This document shows, one piece after another, positions 42,185 to 54,000 of a DNA stretch of 64,000 nucleotides. Each line of letters starts with the position of its first letter. Position 1 is the stretch's first letter. The translations under genes and the position numbers were made by a program. Source of the DNA: Trileptium ribeirensis (Eukaryota > Nematoda > Enoplea > Enoplida > Thoracostomopsidae); the NCBI GenBank assembly GCA_030248225.1, contig JASANE010019471.1, positions 1 to 64,000 of the forward strand, written 5' to 3'. Under the pieces are notes generated by a model, which searched no databases, was not told the DNA's origin, and was given only the letters and a program-made list of their open reading frames with translations.

Positions 42185-43426
42185 TTAGGGTGCTAAACGT
42201 TTCAATTCAGCATCGCGGACCAGATGGTCTACCCACTCGCGTAGGTTGCGACGACAGTAATTTGATACCATCGGCTCGCGAAACTGAGGTCGCTCGCCCC
42301 ACTCCATGTGTGGCTCATCACGCTCCCACGCGTCGGGCGTGTTGAACGCTACGGGCCACGTCGGAATGTAAACATTGTGGAGTGTATTGTAGCGCTGGCG
42401 ATGGTTGATTAAAATCTTCTTTAGCTCGGCTGTCCAGGACGCTGCGTCCTGGTTGGTGGCGACCCAACGCGGGATAGGAGGTGTCATGATGATTGCTGTT
42501 GTTGGGGCTACACGCTTTGACAGCACTCCTAAGTGGCGTTTAACCTTTTTAAATGCCGCATTCGGGTTCGTCGCGTGGAGCTGCTCCAGAGGCGCCTTTC
42601 GATAGATGTAATTGTAGCCGCCTAGCAGGATAATGCACTTTAGCTGCGGCGTGACAATGGCGTTGGCGGCTTGGACGAGTCGCGCCAGGCTGGTGTCTGG
42701 CCATCCGTTAACCAGCCACTTGTTGTCCTCAGCCACTTCCAACAGCGGCAGGGCCAGTGCGTCTCCCAGAATGGCTGTCTGCGGCCAACGTACGTTGCCT
42801 GTGGCGCGAAATTCGCGCACCTCCTCGAGCAGGCGTCCCATAATATTATGGCAGCGTCCGGGCGCCTCGTTGTTTTGCAGCTGCTGATTGGAGCGTCCGA
42901 CACCCCAAAAAGCGTCCGTTGAAGCCTCAAGCAACTGCCGATCCTCAGTAAGTTGGAGAACGTGAGCGTACTCTGGGATGGCAAATTTCTTGAGCAATAT
43001 TGGACGCATGATGTGCTCCAATAGCGGCTTAAGGCGGGCGCTGGTGACATAGTCGATGAGTTCGTCTTTTAGCACCCGAGCTCGCGATTTGATCTGTAGT
43101 GGCGAGTCGGTTGTATCCATCAACTCGCGTGCAGCATCATGGTGTTCCAGGAGTGCCAGCACCTGGATGTGGTAATGCCGTTCCACGGAGTTGGCCAGTA
43201 CGCCGTCGTTGCTGAATGGCACTGGCGTTTCGTGCATGTTCGACAGCTCTGGCCAGTCTGTGCCATGCGACAGGAATGCAGCGTATGGCTTATTCAGATC
43301 CACTCGGTAGACTGGGATCGTCGGCAGTTTGAATAAGGCCATCTCCGGCGGAGCGTACGGTCCGACCGTTGATACTCGCCCGCCGGATTTTCGGTTTGGT
43401 GTCACGTCGACGTTGCTGGTGCTCAT
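42185..43426 (-). CDS. NADAR-SGNH fusion protein 2 of family B (413 aa)
   Basis: N-terminal NADAR domain (about 70-206), the YbiA/DUF1768 fold that cleaves N-glycosidic bonds of ADP-ribose-linked or riboflavin-precursor substrates. Visible family motifs: F-S-N-D-G at 71-75, S-V-E-R-H-Y at 80-85, M-R-P-I-L-L-K-K-F at 140-148, D-x-F-W-G-V-G at 171-177 and H-N-I-M-G-R-L-L-x-E-V-R at 193-204. C-terminal domain (about 214-405) resembles an SGNH hydrolase: I-L-G-D-A at 219-223 (GDS block, Ser replaced by Ala), L-L-G-G-Y-N at 267-272, and D370-x-x-H373. It is clearly paralogous to the upstream gene (43675-44937), 248 bp away. The start is supported by ...TTCCCTTTATAG directly before the ATG. The SGNH assignment is tentative; the NADAR assignment is strong. 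Confidence 0.85.
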   Translation of the reverse strand: MSTSNVDVTPNRKSGGRVSTVGPYAPPEMALFKLPTIPVYRVDLNKPYAAFLSHGTDWPELSNMHETPVPFSNDGVLANSVERHYHIQVLALLEHHDAARELMDTTDSPLQIKSRARVLKDELIDYVTSARLKPLLEHIMRPILLKKFAIPEYAHVLQLTEDRQLLEASTDAFWGVGRSNQQLQNNEAPGRCHNIMGRLLEEVREFRATGNVRWPQTAILGDALALPLLEVAEDNKWLVNGWPDTSLARLVQAANAIVTPQLKCIILLGGYNYIYRKAPLEQLHATNPNAAFKKVKRHLGVLSKRVAPTTAIIMTPPIPRWVATNQDAASWTAELKKILINHRQRYNTLHNVYIPTWPVAFNTPDAWERDEPHMEWGERPQFREPMVSNYCRRNLREWVDHLVRDAELKRLAP

Positions 43427-43446
43427 CTATAAAGGGAATTTAAATA
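43427..43446 (-). promoter_or_regulatory. Candidate 3' splice site at start of NADAR gene 2
   Basis: The minus strand reads TTTAAATTCCCTTTATAG directly followed by the ATG, a good acceptor. The rest of the 43427-43674 spacer shows no gene. Confidence 0.5.
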
Positions 43447-43674
43447 AGTATGTTTGTCAGATTGTCGCAGCGCTTCGCGTGGTGTGTGCTTCTCTTGCAG
43501 GAACTATGTATTCCTAGCCTAGTATGCCTGCTTTGGCTGGGTTTGGCCTGTGGGGTGACTTGGGTTTCTATCATCTCCGGATGATTTAAAATATTGGTGT
43601 ACTTTCTTCTGTTCCTCCCCTTCTTCTAACCCGTCCTAACGATTCTCTGGCGGTACCCCTCCTATATAGATACT

Positions 43675-44937
43675 TTACAATTCATTATCTGGGTATTTCC
43701 AGTACTCCTCTCTTGGCAATGATCGCTCCATCAGTCGCCGGACAATGTCTGCACTCTTCAAACTTTCTTCTATCCAGGCGACTAGTTCGTGGTGAAACGC
43801 TGGAGCCACAACCGGTTTGTCCCATCGCCGCCGGTCTTCCCCCTGGTTAAACGGTCCGACCGCATCCCAGGCTTCGGGTTCCATCAGCGGCGCTGGCCAT
43901 CGTGGCATGATCACGCTGCGGAGAGATTGGTGGCTACGTGTGAGTTCCGCCTTGCGTGTACGAAATTGCCGCCCCCAAGTGTCGCCAGGGTAGTTGTTGG
44001 CGTCCCAGTGTGGGGGAGGCGACGCGACGTAAATAGCGGCATCCTCCCTGGCACGCCGGTCCAGGACTCCCAGGTGCCGCTTGACACGTTTGAAGTAGGC
44101 GCCTGGTGAGAGTGCCCTTCGCGGTTCCACCCACACGTCGTCGTAGCCGCCCAAAACGAAAATGCAGTCTGTCTGCGGCGTCAGTAGTGCGTTGGCCCAT
44201 TGCAACAGCTCGACCATTGTCAACGTCGGGTAGGTAAGGACAAGCCAATTTCGCTCGCCGGCTACGTCGAGGAGCGGCAGGGCCTGTTCGTCGCCGACGA
44301 TGATTACCCGTGGCCACCGAACAAACCCGTCGCGGTTGAAAGCTCGGATTTCCTCGAGCAACCTGCCGGTGACGTTGTGGCAAACTGTTCGGAAATAGCT
44401 GCATTGGACCGGAGGCATGCCTGTGCCCCAAAAATTGTCCATTGAGTCGCTAAGGAGTTGCCGGCTGCCGGTTTTTTCCAACTCCTCAGCGTACTCATCC
44501 AGGCTGAACTTGGCCAAGAGGATCGGTCGCATCAGGTGTGCCCTGTATGACATGTGCCACCGCCGAACACTGTGCGGAATCTGGCGCTGCAGGGCGATGC
44601 TGCGGAGCTGGAGTTCGGTTGGGGAAGTGCACGTTTCTCCCAACTCCTTCGCCTCCTCGTCGCGTCCCAACAGCTCCAAGACACTGAGATGGTAGTGCTC
44701 GGCGGCACTGGCGAGACGCCTCCCATCGTGCTCGAATCGATCGGCGGAAGTATGCTCATTAGCCAAACGATTCCATCTTCTGCTTTTGAGCGAGAAGAAT
44801 TCACACCGCCCTTCTCGATCCATGAGGTATTCAGGCACCTTTGGGAATATGTGCCCGTCGATGTCCACTGGTGCGTGCCGCACGCCCTTTGGGATCACAC
44901 GGGCATTGATGTTGTTGGTGCTGTAGGCTCGATGCAT
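43675..44937 (-). CDS. NADAR-SGNH fusion protein 1 of family B (420 aa)
   Basis: Same two-domain layout as its neighbour. NADAR about 44-202: F-E-H-D-G at 68-72, A-A-E-H-Y at 78-82, G-R-D-E-E-A-K-E-L at 91-99, M-R-P-I-L-L-A-K-F at 136-144, D-N-F-W-G-T-G at 167-173, H-N-V-T-G-R-L-L-E-E-I-R at 187-198. SGNH-like domain about 208-395: I-V-G-D-E at 213-217 (Ser position is Glu), L-G-G-Y-D-D at 262-267. The D-x-x-H dyad seen in the neighbour is not evident (W-D-A-V-G here), so this copy is further from a working esterase. It lies 142 bp after the pol stop on the same strand. The ATG directly follows ATTACAG. NADAR activity is plausible; SGNH catalysis is unlikely. Confidence 0.85.
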   Translation of the reverse strand: MHRAYSTNNINARVIPKGVRHAPVDIDGHIFPKVPEYLMDREGRCEFFSLKSRRWNRLANEHTSADRFEHDGRRLASAAEHYHLSVLELLGRDEEAKELGETCTSPTELQLRSIALQRQIPHSVRRWHMSYRAHLMRPILLAKFSLDEYAEELEKTGSRQLLSDSMDNFWGTGMPPVQCSYFRTVCHNVTGRLLEEIRAFNRDGFVRWPRVIIVGDEQALPLLDVAGERNWLVLTYPTLTMVELLQWANALLTPQTDCIFVLGGYDDVWVEPRRALSPGAYFKRVKRHLGVLDRRAREDAAIYVASPPPHWDANNYPGDTWGRQFRTRKAELTRSHQSLRSVIMPRWPAPLMEPEAWDAVGPFNQGEDRRRWDKPVVAPAFHHELVAWIEESLKSADIVRRLMERSLPREEYWKYPDNEL

Positions 44938-44957
44938 CTGTAATGTATATATTGGGA
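44938..44957 (-). promoter_or_regulatory. Candidate 3' splice site at start of NADAR gene 1
   Basis: The minus strand reads CCCAATATATACATTACAG followed by ATG. The C/T-rich run further upstream in the 142-bp spacer is short, so this is the weakest of the three acceptors. Confidence 0.45.
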
Positions 44958-45079
44958 ATAAGTCTAAATGTAAAGATAAGTTGATCCACTTGTGAATGTT
45001 TTCTAAACCCCTTTTTTCTAACCCCCCCTTTTCGATTGTTTATTTGCATGGTCAGAGGTACGTACTAGCATGGGTTGAG

Positions 45080-48000
45080 TTAGTCTGCTCGTAAGTCTGG
45101 ATCGTCTGAGTCAGATTCTTCGTATGGTGGTGGTCGGGGTGTCCGTTGTCGCCAAGCTGCGGGATGTAGCTCCTGGCTAGAAGGATAGCGTGGGAATGAG
45201 GTTGCTGGTTGACTTTCGCCTAGGGAGCGTGCGCCCCTACGAAATTGTTGGGGTGCCGGGATTGGTGCACTGGTCATTGAGGTGGTGACACTGGTGGACT
45301 GCGTGCGAGTAGTAGATGCCAGTCTGGTAGATGTTCCAGTCGCTTCGCTAGTAGTCGCTGCTGGTTCCTGGAAAGTCACTCGTCTAGGCCTACGTAGGGC
45401 GTCTCCTACCTCCTCGTCCGATGCTGCGCCATATGGTCTAAAGACCCGGTCCCTAGCCTGGCGATGAAGGAGGTGTCTGGTCGGTGCTGTGGCATGGGTG
45501 GAGCTAAGGCGTATTATGCCAGTGGAAGTAGTAGTAGCGGTTGTGGGGTGTACTAGTTCAGTGATGGTTACTGTAGATGGCCCTGGTTGTTCAGCACTAG
45601 CAAACCGAATAGTGGAACTTCCTCGCGGTGATGTGATCTGTTTCCGTTGAGTGATTCGTCCAACAAGGCCCTTTCCGCGCTCTTGCGGCGGGGCTCGTGT
45701 GCGAGGAGGAGTATTCAAGGTCACTGGGTGACTGGTTTCCTGCTGGGGTGCTGGTGCTTCACTACTTGATCCGGCAAGTGTGAATTCGCTAAATGAGTCG
45801 GAGGTCCCTGGTTGTGTCCTAGAGTCGCTACTCGATGTTTCTTGTCCTGCCCGACCGAGCCGCTCGGTGGAAGATGGTTCCTGCGATGTTTGACTGGTTA
45901 GTTCGTCGTCCGCTTCAGCTGCTCTTACGTCCACCGTGGTACCTTCTCCAGAAGTTTCCGACAAATAGCTGGACACTGGCGATCCTAAAGGCGGCTGAGT
46001 CATGGGCGCCTCGCGAAAAACGTATTGGTGAGGAGCCATAGGTGCGCCGGCACTTGCTGGCGGAGCGCTATAGGGACGTATTGTTGTATAGTCCCCTACA
46101 GTTTGAGTTGACATCTCCATTGGTACGCGTAGTCGTGATGCCATAATATGTTCAGCGGGTCGCGATTGAAATAATGGATGGTCCTGAGCAGCGAGCATAA
46201 TTGCGTAGCGTAGGTCCCCTGAGGTGTATGGTCCGGGTACGACGATTCCACCTGAAGCTCCTCGTGGCGTGGTAGACAGCGTAATGTCCGCTGGGTAGAA
46301 ATGCTGTCCTTCGAGTATTCCAACACCTACAGTCGGAACGCCGAATGGGACCTCCTCGCTGGTAGCTACTATTCGTTCCATCGTCGTTACCGGCACAGTA
46401 TGTTGTCCGTATTCCACCTGCGTGTCTCGGCTACCAGGTTCTGGTATGTATGAGAAGGCCTCCTGGCTGGTAACCTGTTCCTGCGATATTGGTGGCCAAG
46501 AAGGTTCTATTTCTCTATCTGGATCAGTCAGTGGAATCCGATTCCTGACTGTCCTTGGATTCTGCGGCTCGTAGTCGTCCGTCCGATACTCAATGTGTTC
46601 CATTGCTGCTTGCTCGGCCTCGATTTCTGCATACGTCCGGCGGTAAAAGTTGGGATCATTGGGGTCACCCATTTCTATGCTCTCAGTGTCCGAGCTATCA
46701 CTGACTGCTGCTCGTACTGTGCGTACTGCTACCTCATCTACGGGTTCTATTTCTGTTACAAAATCCCTATCAGCAATAATTCTTTGGGTGGGTTCATTCA
46801 GACCCCTTTCTAATACTGAAGCGTGTACCTGACCTAGCCAATCTCCTACATTAGGCACTGGATCTAAAGCTCTAAAACACGGTTTAGTTCTATTAAGGTG
46901 TACTACATGCGCCATACCTTCCGGGTTCGAATGCATTCTTACACGCATGCACGGCGGGGTGATCCCTAATATTTCGTATGGTCCGCACCAACGAGGTGTA
47001 AGTTTCCTAGATGTTCCTGGCGTGGTGTCATGTCTATAGACCCAGACTAATTCGCCTGTTTGGTAGCGGGGTTCGCGAGCTCGCCTATTATACCTCAACC
47101 TATTTACTTCCTGGGCGGCTCTCATTGATTGATATGCGCGTTCCCTAATAGAAGCCATCCAGCGCTGCGCGTTGGCTCTATATGAGTGAGCTCCAGTGTA
47201 GCCTGTGGCTGCACTATGCGTGTCGTATTCTCCGGGTAACCTAGGATAAAATCCATGCATTAGTAAAAATGGTGGATATTTGGTGGCTGTGTGTACCGAA
47301 GAATTATAAGCCATTACACAAAATGGTAATGATATATCCCATGAATGGTGATCATCTTGCGGCACACTTACCCTTAGTAGGTATAATAATGTTCTATTGA
47401 ACCTTTCGATCTCCCCATTTGCCTGAGGGTGGTAAGCTAGACTCATGTGCCGAAATATCTGCATTCCCTGGCACAAGTTTTCAAACATGTGTGCGGTGAA
47501 GGCACCTCCTCTATCAGAGTATAGCTCCCTGGGAGCTCCGTACTTATTAACTACCTCGTATAAAAATATGTGAGCTGCGGTGTGTGCATCCTGGTGCCTT
47601 ATTGCTACTGCTATTGCGAATTTCGTGAATTGATCTATAAATGCAATAACGTAGCGGTTGCCTGCTTGTGATCTGACCTGAATATCAAGTATGTCTACGA
47701 ATACACGATACATTGGTTGATTTGCCAACGGAACCCTGCCCAATCCGGTGGTTATCCGAGAGATTGGGTCCTTCGCGGATTGGCACAGAGTGCATCGCCT
47801 GATCCATTGTTGTGCGTGTTCTGACATACCTTTCCAGTAATAAAATTGTTTTAATTTTGCTATTAGCCGATCACGGCCAGGATGTCCTCCATACAGAGTG
47901 TTGTGTTCATGTTTGAGTATTTGCTGTACTAATGTAATTGGGACGCACAATTTATAATTTATGTCTCCTGGTTGTAACGGGTGCATGTACAGTATCTTAG

Positions 48001-51000
48001 TATCCTGAGCTAATTCAAAATAATGAGCTCGCATTTCGATCCTTAGTGCGCCTAGCTCGGCCCTGGGCCGTGTTTTGTTATATAAATACCACCAAATGGG
48101 ACCCAATTCTGGGTCGTTCCTTTGGATGTACGGTAAGAGCCGTACTAGATTGAAATCGGGGAGGTCTGAAAAGAATGGTAAATATATGTTTTCGTGAGTG
48201 TCTTGTGCGTCCTCGATCCTAACAGTTGGTAATATTTCAGTTTCATAGTGCATCATTAATTTCATAAGCCTATCAAATTCTTGTTCGGTTGGTAGTGTGG
48301 TTGCCCTTAGTCCTGCGGTTTCCGATTCGGGCCGATGTGGCCTTTTAGATCCCCGAGCCTGAGGTCCGACTCCAGAACCCGAGATAGTTGTAGTGCGTAC
48401 CGACATCACTGGAGTTTCCCCTGGATCCATCCTAATTGGAATTGCGCTTAGTGTGGCGGCCTGTTGAGTTAGCGTTGCAGGGGGTACTGTAGTTATTTGC
48501 GTGTCGGGGACTAAGTGTGATGGGATTGCCTCAGGATTTGGCTGACCTGGGGGAGCTATTGGGCTTCCCGTTATAGGGGTTGGTGCGCCTGTTGCGAGAG
48601 GTGTTACTGTTCGTACGGGATATGGTAGATGTGATTGATCCCATGACGCGCAGGTCGTTGGTGGACGAGGACCGGTGGGTCGTCCCCGACCCATCATTAA
48701 TATTTCATATGTATCTACTGGTTCCTCGCCAATGGATGGGTCGTATCTAGGATCCCGCGACAACGCGTCGGCATTGCCGTTTTCTTTGCCTGGCCTATAT
48801 TGTATTTCAAATCCTCCGAATTCGAGTAGTAATTCACTGCGCCACTGCGATAAGCGTGAATTTCTGGGCGGCTTGTCAAACAGGGCTTTTAGTGGTTTGT
48901 GATCAGTTTCAACATGAAATTTATGCCCTACTAGATAATGCTTGAAGTGTAGCGCGGCCCATCTAATCGCGAGAGCTTCGGCTTCGATTGCGGGGTAGCG
49001 GCGTTGATAATCTAGTAAAGCTTTACTTGCGTACGCAATGGGTTTGAGGCCTTGCTTAGTTTTCTGCGAGAGCACTGCACCCATTGCGTATCCTGAAGCG
49101 TCCGTTTGTAAAATAAACGGCTGTGTGAAATCAGGGTGCACTAGCACAGGTTCATCTAATAGTGCCTGTTTTAGCTTCTTAAATGCGTCCTCGCACTTAG
49201 GAGTCCACTTAAATACTGCGTCCTTGCGCTTTAGTTCGTTCAAGGGTTCGCATATATCTGAGTAGTTGGGTATAAATTTGTGGTAATACCCTACTAATCC
49301 TATGAAACTTTGAAGCTGCTTCAACGTCTCTGGACGTTTGAATTCTTCGATTGCTATGGCCTTTTCTGGATCTGGTTTTACGCCTTCCGTGCTAATTATG
49401 TGTCCTAAATACTTTAGACTGCCTCGGCCAAAATGGCATTTTGACGGTTTTAGTTTTAAATTTGCCCTGCGAAAACGATCAAAAACCTTAATTAGGTCTG
49501 CTAGGTGGTCTTCGAACGTTGGTGAAAACACCAGGATGTCATCTATGTAGATTAAGCATTTTTCCCACTCTAATCCTTTTAAAATCATGGACATGCAACG
49601 TTGGAAAGCCCCTGGGGACGAATTTAATCCGAACGGCAGGACATTGTATTCATATTGTCCATGAACTGTTACAAAAGATGTTTTATCTTTTGTTTCTGGG
49701 TCTAACTCTAGTTGCCAAAAACCCTTATTTAAATCTAAACTAGACATTAATTTAGTATTCCTAAGGCATCCCAAAATATCATCTATTCTAGGTAGTGGAT
49801 ATGCATCCTGTTCTGCTACTGTGTTTACCTTCCGAAAGTCCACACAGAGCCGGAGTGAGCCATCACTCTTGGTTACATACACTATTGGTGATCCCCAAGG
49901 CGAGCTCGATGGTGAGATTAGTCCCGCATCTAGCATACTATTGAGTTCCTCTCTAAGCGGTTCACGTAAAGAGTGTGCTAGTCGGTACGGTGCTTGCTTA
50001 ATTGGCTTAGCATCTCCGGTCTCTATGCGGTGCCTATGTTCTGTGTAGCGTCCTAAATCAAAATCATGCGTGCTGAAGACGTCCGCGTTCTCAGCAATCG
50101 CAGTTTTCAATTGTTTTAACTCAAATGGGGACAATAAAGTCTTATCGAAATCTATCTTACTTAAGATTGTTTGAGCTCTTTCATGGTCGATCGACCTTTT
50201 TCCTGCCTCGATGTGTTGAATAATTCTTTCAGGGTGCGTGGTGATATTATTCAATTGCTTCGCCGGTTTGTGTTCCTCATATCGAATCAAATTTTTGTTT
50301 GTGTCTTTTAGGAATTGCACATTGGGGTTCATCATTACCTCCATGTGACCTATGGTTTGTCCGGCATAAATAGTGACCGGTGTATTGCCGAAATTTATTA
50401 CTGCGATTGGTATTGTTCTTTGGCTCCTTAATACTAATGCGTGAGCCATTGCAATATCTACCATTTCCGGTGCAGGCACGAACAGTGCCGGTCCTACTCC
50501 TGTTTCAGCTATTTCGGGTATCGCATTAATAAATGTTTCCGTGTTTGGTTCTATTGTAGTGAGTTTTCTACACATTACTGCGATTAATGGCGGGTCATAC
50601 CGCTCTAATCCTGCAAAAGGTATCTTAGCCTCTTCCTCATCTACTGCTATTTCTAAGCAACGCTCTTTAAAATTTATGATGCACTTTGGCAATTGGGACA
50701 TGAAATTTGTTCCTATGATGCAGTGATAAGGTGCAGTTTTAGTGACAAAGAACTCTGTTTGTACCTTTATGGACCCGATCGACAAAGGTACACTGATACT
50801 GCCATCTAGTGCTAATTCCTGTTTTGTGGCGGATACTATCCTAGTAGAGTCGTCGGGCTGCGGTTGGAGGCCTAACTTACTAACCAGATATTGTGATACT
50901 ATAGAAACGTCGGCGCCTGTATCTATTAGTGTAAGTACGGGTGTGCGGTATACAAAAGCATTGATGAGTAAGGGTGCGTCCATGTGATGTATTGCGTTGA

Positions 51001-54000
51001 CTTGCCGGTGGTAAGCTACTGTGCGATGTCCTCTACGTTGAGATTTTTCAGATACAGCGAATAATTCAGTTGGTTCCACCAGGACAACGCTTTCGTCCTC
51101 GGTGGTAGCATTTAATCGAGCCGAGCGGCGAGGGCTCATTGTCCGTAATTCGAGGTGCTCGGTGGAGGCAGCTGGGGCTGAAACGGTTGGTCGAGGCGTG
51201 TTCGTGGTGCTATATTCATTGTCCGTTTTAACATGCAATTCGGGTCGAGTTAGTCCCTCCCGAGCGCATGGTCGTTGTTGCCACCAGCGTTGTAGACGTC
51301 CCTTAATGCATTTGGGGCAGAATCCGGCTTTATTCCTAAAGTATATTACTGCCCCTACTCCGGTAATTGCTAGCACAATGAGCATCCATAGGTAGGGTGC
51401 TACTCCAGTAGTAGTGATGTATGGGAAGTCGATGACCTTTTTCAGTTGCTCGTCCGCGATTTGCTGCACTTGTAAGTTAGTTGCTTTGGCGTGTTCCAAT
51501 GAACTCCAAGCAATCGGTTTGAGCGGTATTTCTGGAAAGTCGTGAACGGTGATGTTAGGTCCAATGTGAACCGTGACTTCCTGCGCGTCTAGTGTGCTAG
51601 CCAGCATAAGTGGTCCGACCACGAGCTGGGTATAGTTACTATGCGACAGCCACAAAACCCCGTTCTCAGCGATGTCAATTGTCTCTCCTCGGGTAACGTG
51701 ACTAAGATGTTTCTTCTTGGAGACGACAGCTTTGCGTTCAGTAGTTCGCATTAAGACTCCTTGTGCCGTGGTGTAGACATCGGTGTGATTTACCATTGGC
51801 CCGACCAATGCACTGTTCTTGCAGAGTTGACGAGCTTCATCAGGAGCGTCCTCGCCCATGATGATCCAGTCCAAACAACGCGATGTATGGTCCGTTGCCA
51901 ATGCGTGTATTTCGCAGAATGCAATACCTGGTCGCGTGTTGCATGCGTGTAGTTTAAGTACTTCGTACCGCGCTCGTTCAATCCGCGTGGCATAGTCAGG
52001 CAATGGTAATTTCATGTGGGCGCTGCGCTCAGGGACGTTCCAGCCAACGTTGTAAATTCGAAAGTAGGGTCGGACATCATCCGACGTAACTAAAGGAACT
52101 CGCAGTATGAATGCAAATTTGAATGACCCCAAGTCGATATGCACTGGGTAAATTTGCCCGAATTGATAAGCCAGCGCTGGTTCACGTATCAGAATGGTCT
52201 GCGCTATTTGCGAGTTCTTTTGGAATAAGTTCTTAAGCGTAGATGCGTCCACTACTTTCGGTGACAGCTGACCGCTCATCATGGCTTCCATGACGGCGTC
52301 AACCGAGGACCTAAGGCTGGTGCGAAACATGTGGTTAACTAGCTCGCGGTGGACCTCAGTAACATAGCGCTGCTCTTGGCATCTGACCTGGTCGATCATG
52401 GTAACTACCTCCTGCATTTCGTGGTGTAGAAACGAGTACAGTTCCTCGTTAGCGTGCGTTAGTTTCATTATTGCTCGCGAGTTGCCATAGGCGACATTGT
52501 AGGTGTTTCTCATTTCCTTAGACAGCGCGAGTACCTGTTTATTTAAATCCTTAAGATGTACCGCGTTGGTAAACGCTACACCTACCCCTAAAAAGCCTGT
52601 TACTACACCTGCGGCTCCTGCTAACGCTGCGAGAAAACGTTTCTTTCGGACTTTTGGTTGCTCACAAAGGTGGGCATTCGCCTCGCAATATTCGCGCATT
52701 AATGCCATGTAGTAACTAGTGTCCAGTACACCCTGATAGGTGCTCCTTAATTCTCTTTCTAATTCTTGTACTTTTTGTTGTAAATCTGGCATGGTAGTAC
52801 AATTTGGGTTGGGACAACAATTCCCCAAACATGGTTTACCCCGAGGAGTGTATACACACCACGCCATGCCGGTTGCTTGCCTACTAGGTTGTAGCCCATC
52901 TAAAGATAGCCTTAGGATTATTGGTAAAAAGGTTGATTGCGAAGCTGTAATAACTAAGCCTTGGGGTTCGATCAGCGTGCCCACCTGTTGATTTACCATA
53001 GCTCCTAAACGTGCTACTTGATCTGAAAATGGTGTGGCGATAGCTTGAGTTTGTCCTAAGTTGTGGAGAATTAATAAAGTCATTAATAACCCCAGTATTT
53101 TGATTCCTTGGTTTAGCAATCCGACTGCAGCTTCTACTCTCCGTCCTAATCCGTTGAAAGTAAACTGTACCGACCCGGTCGGTGATATCTGGCTACTTCT
53201 ATCAACGGTAGTGTCGTTTTCATGCCGGACAGTCTCATTGTCCATGGAGAAACTTAGGTCAGAGATGAGGTCGTCGGAGTCGAGTGATTCAATCGCGGGC
53301 ATGTCGAATTCGTCCGCGCTAGCGTCACTGGGTGCTGCACTCAACTCACTTTCAAGTTCCTCCTCGTCAATGAATGTTATGTCCGCACCATGGTCTGTGC
53401 TCGGCACTTGGTCTACATCGTCCATCGGGTCACTCTGCCAGATATTTTGAGCGGGCTTACGTAACCACAATAGTCGTAGGTACAATAGTTCCTCACGCTT
53501 TGGTTTGCTATTTGCGTCCCTGAAAAGCGCGTTAGCCATTATAGCGTATACGATATGATGTATTGACAGCACCGGAACCTTGGGTCCGGTTTCGTCGAAC
53601 TCAGTAACTAGGTGATCCAACAAGTATGGTGCACCTACTATGGTTTCCAAAAATTCCAAGTTGGCTTCCCTATACGCTATGAGTTCATAGGCTGTGTGTA
53701 ATCCCTGTGTGCAGCTTGGGCGAATGGATACTGTCCCATTTCTCTTAATTGTTCCGTAGTCGGCAGATAGATTCCCAGTATAATCCCATTCGCCATGATA
53801 GGTGGTAAATGCACATTCTTCTCTAGGCAAGAAGTTTATATTGTGTCTTTCCTCGCACATGATGCATGTCTGTAGAATAGGGATTTGGGATCGATATACT
53901 TCAGTGATCGCTTGCGTGATGCTCATTGAATTAATGACCCGGGCAACGATCTCCAAGAGTCCCTCTAGGTGTTTCAACATGCTACTGCTAACGTGTATCC

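Noticed and set aside
42100..42345. Plus-strand frame with a signal-peptide-like start
   Set aside because: It overlaps NADAR gene 2 in antisense and is a shadow of it.
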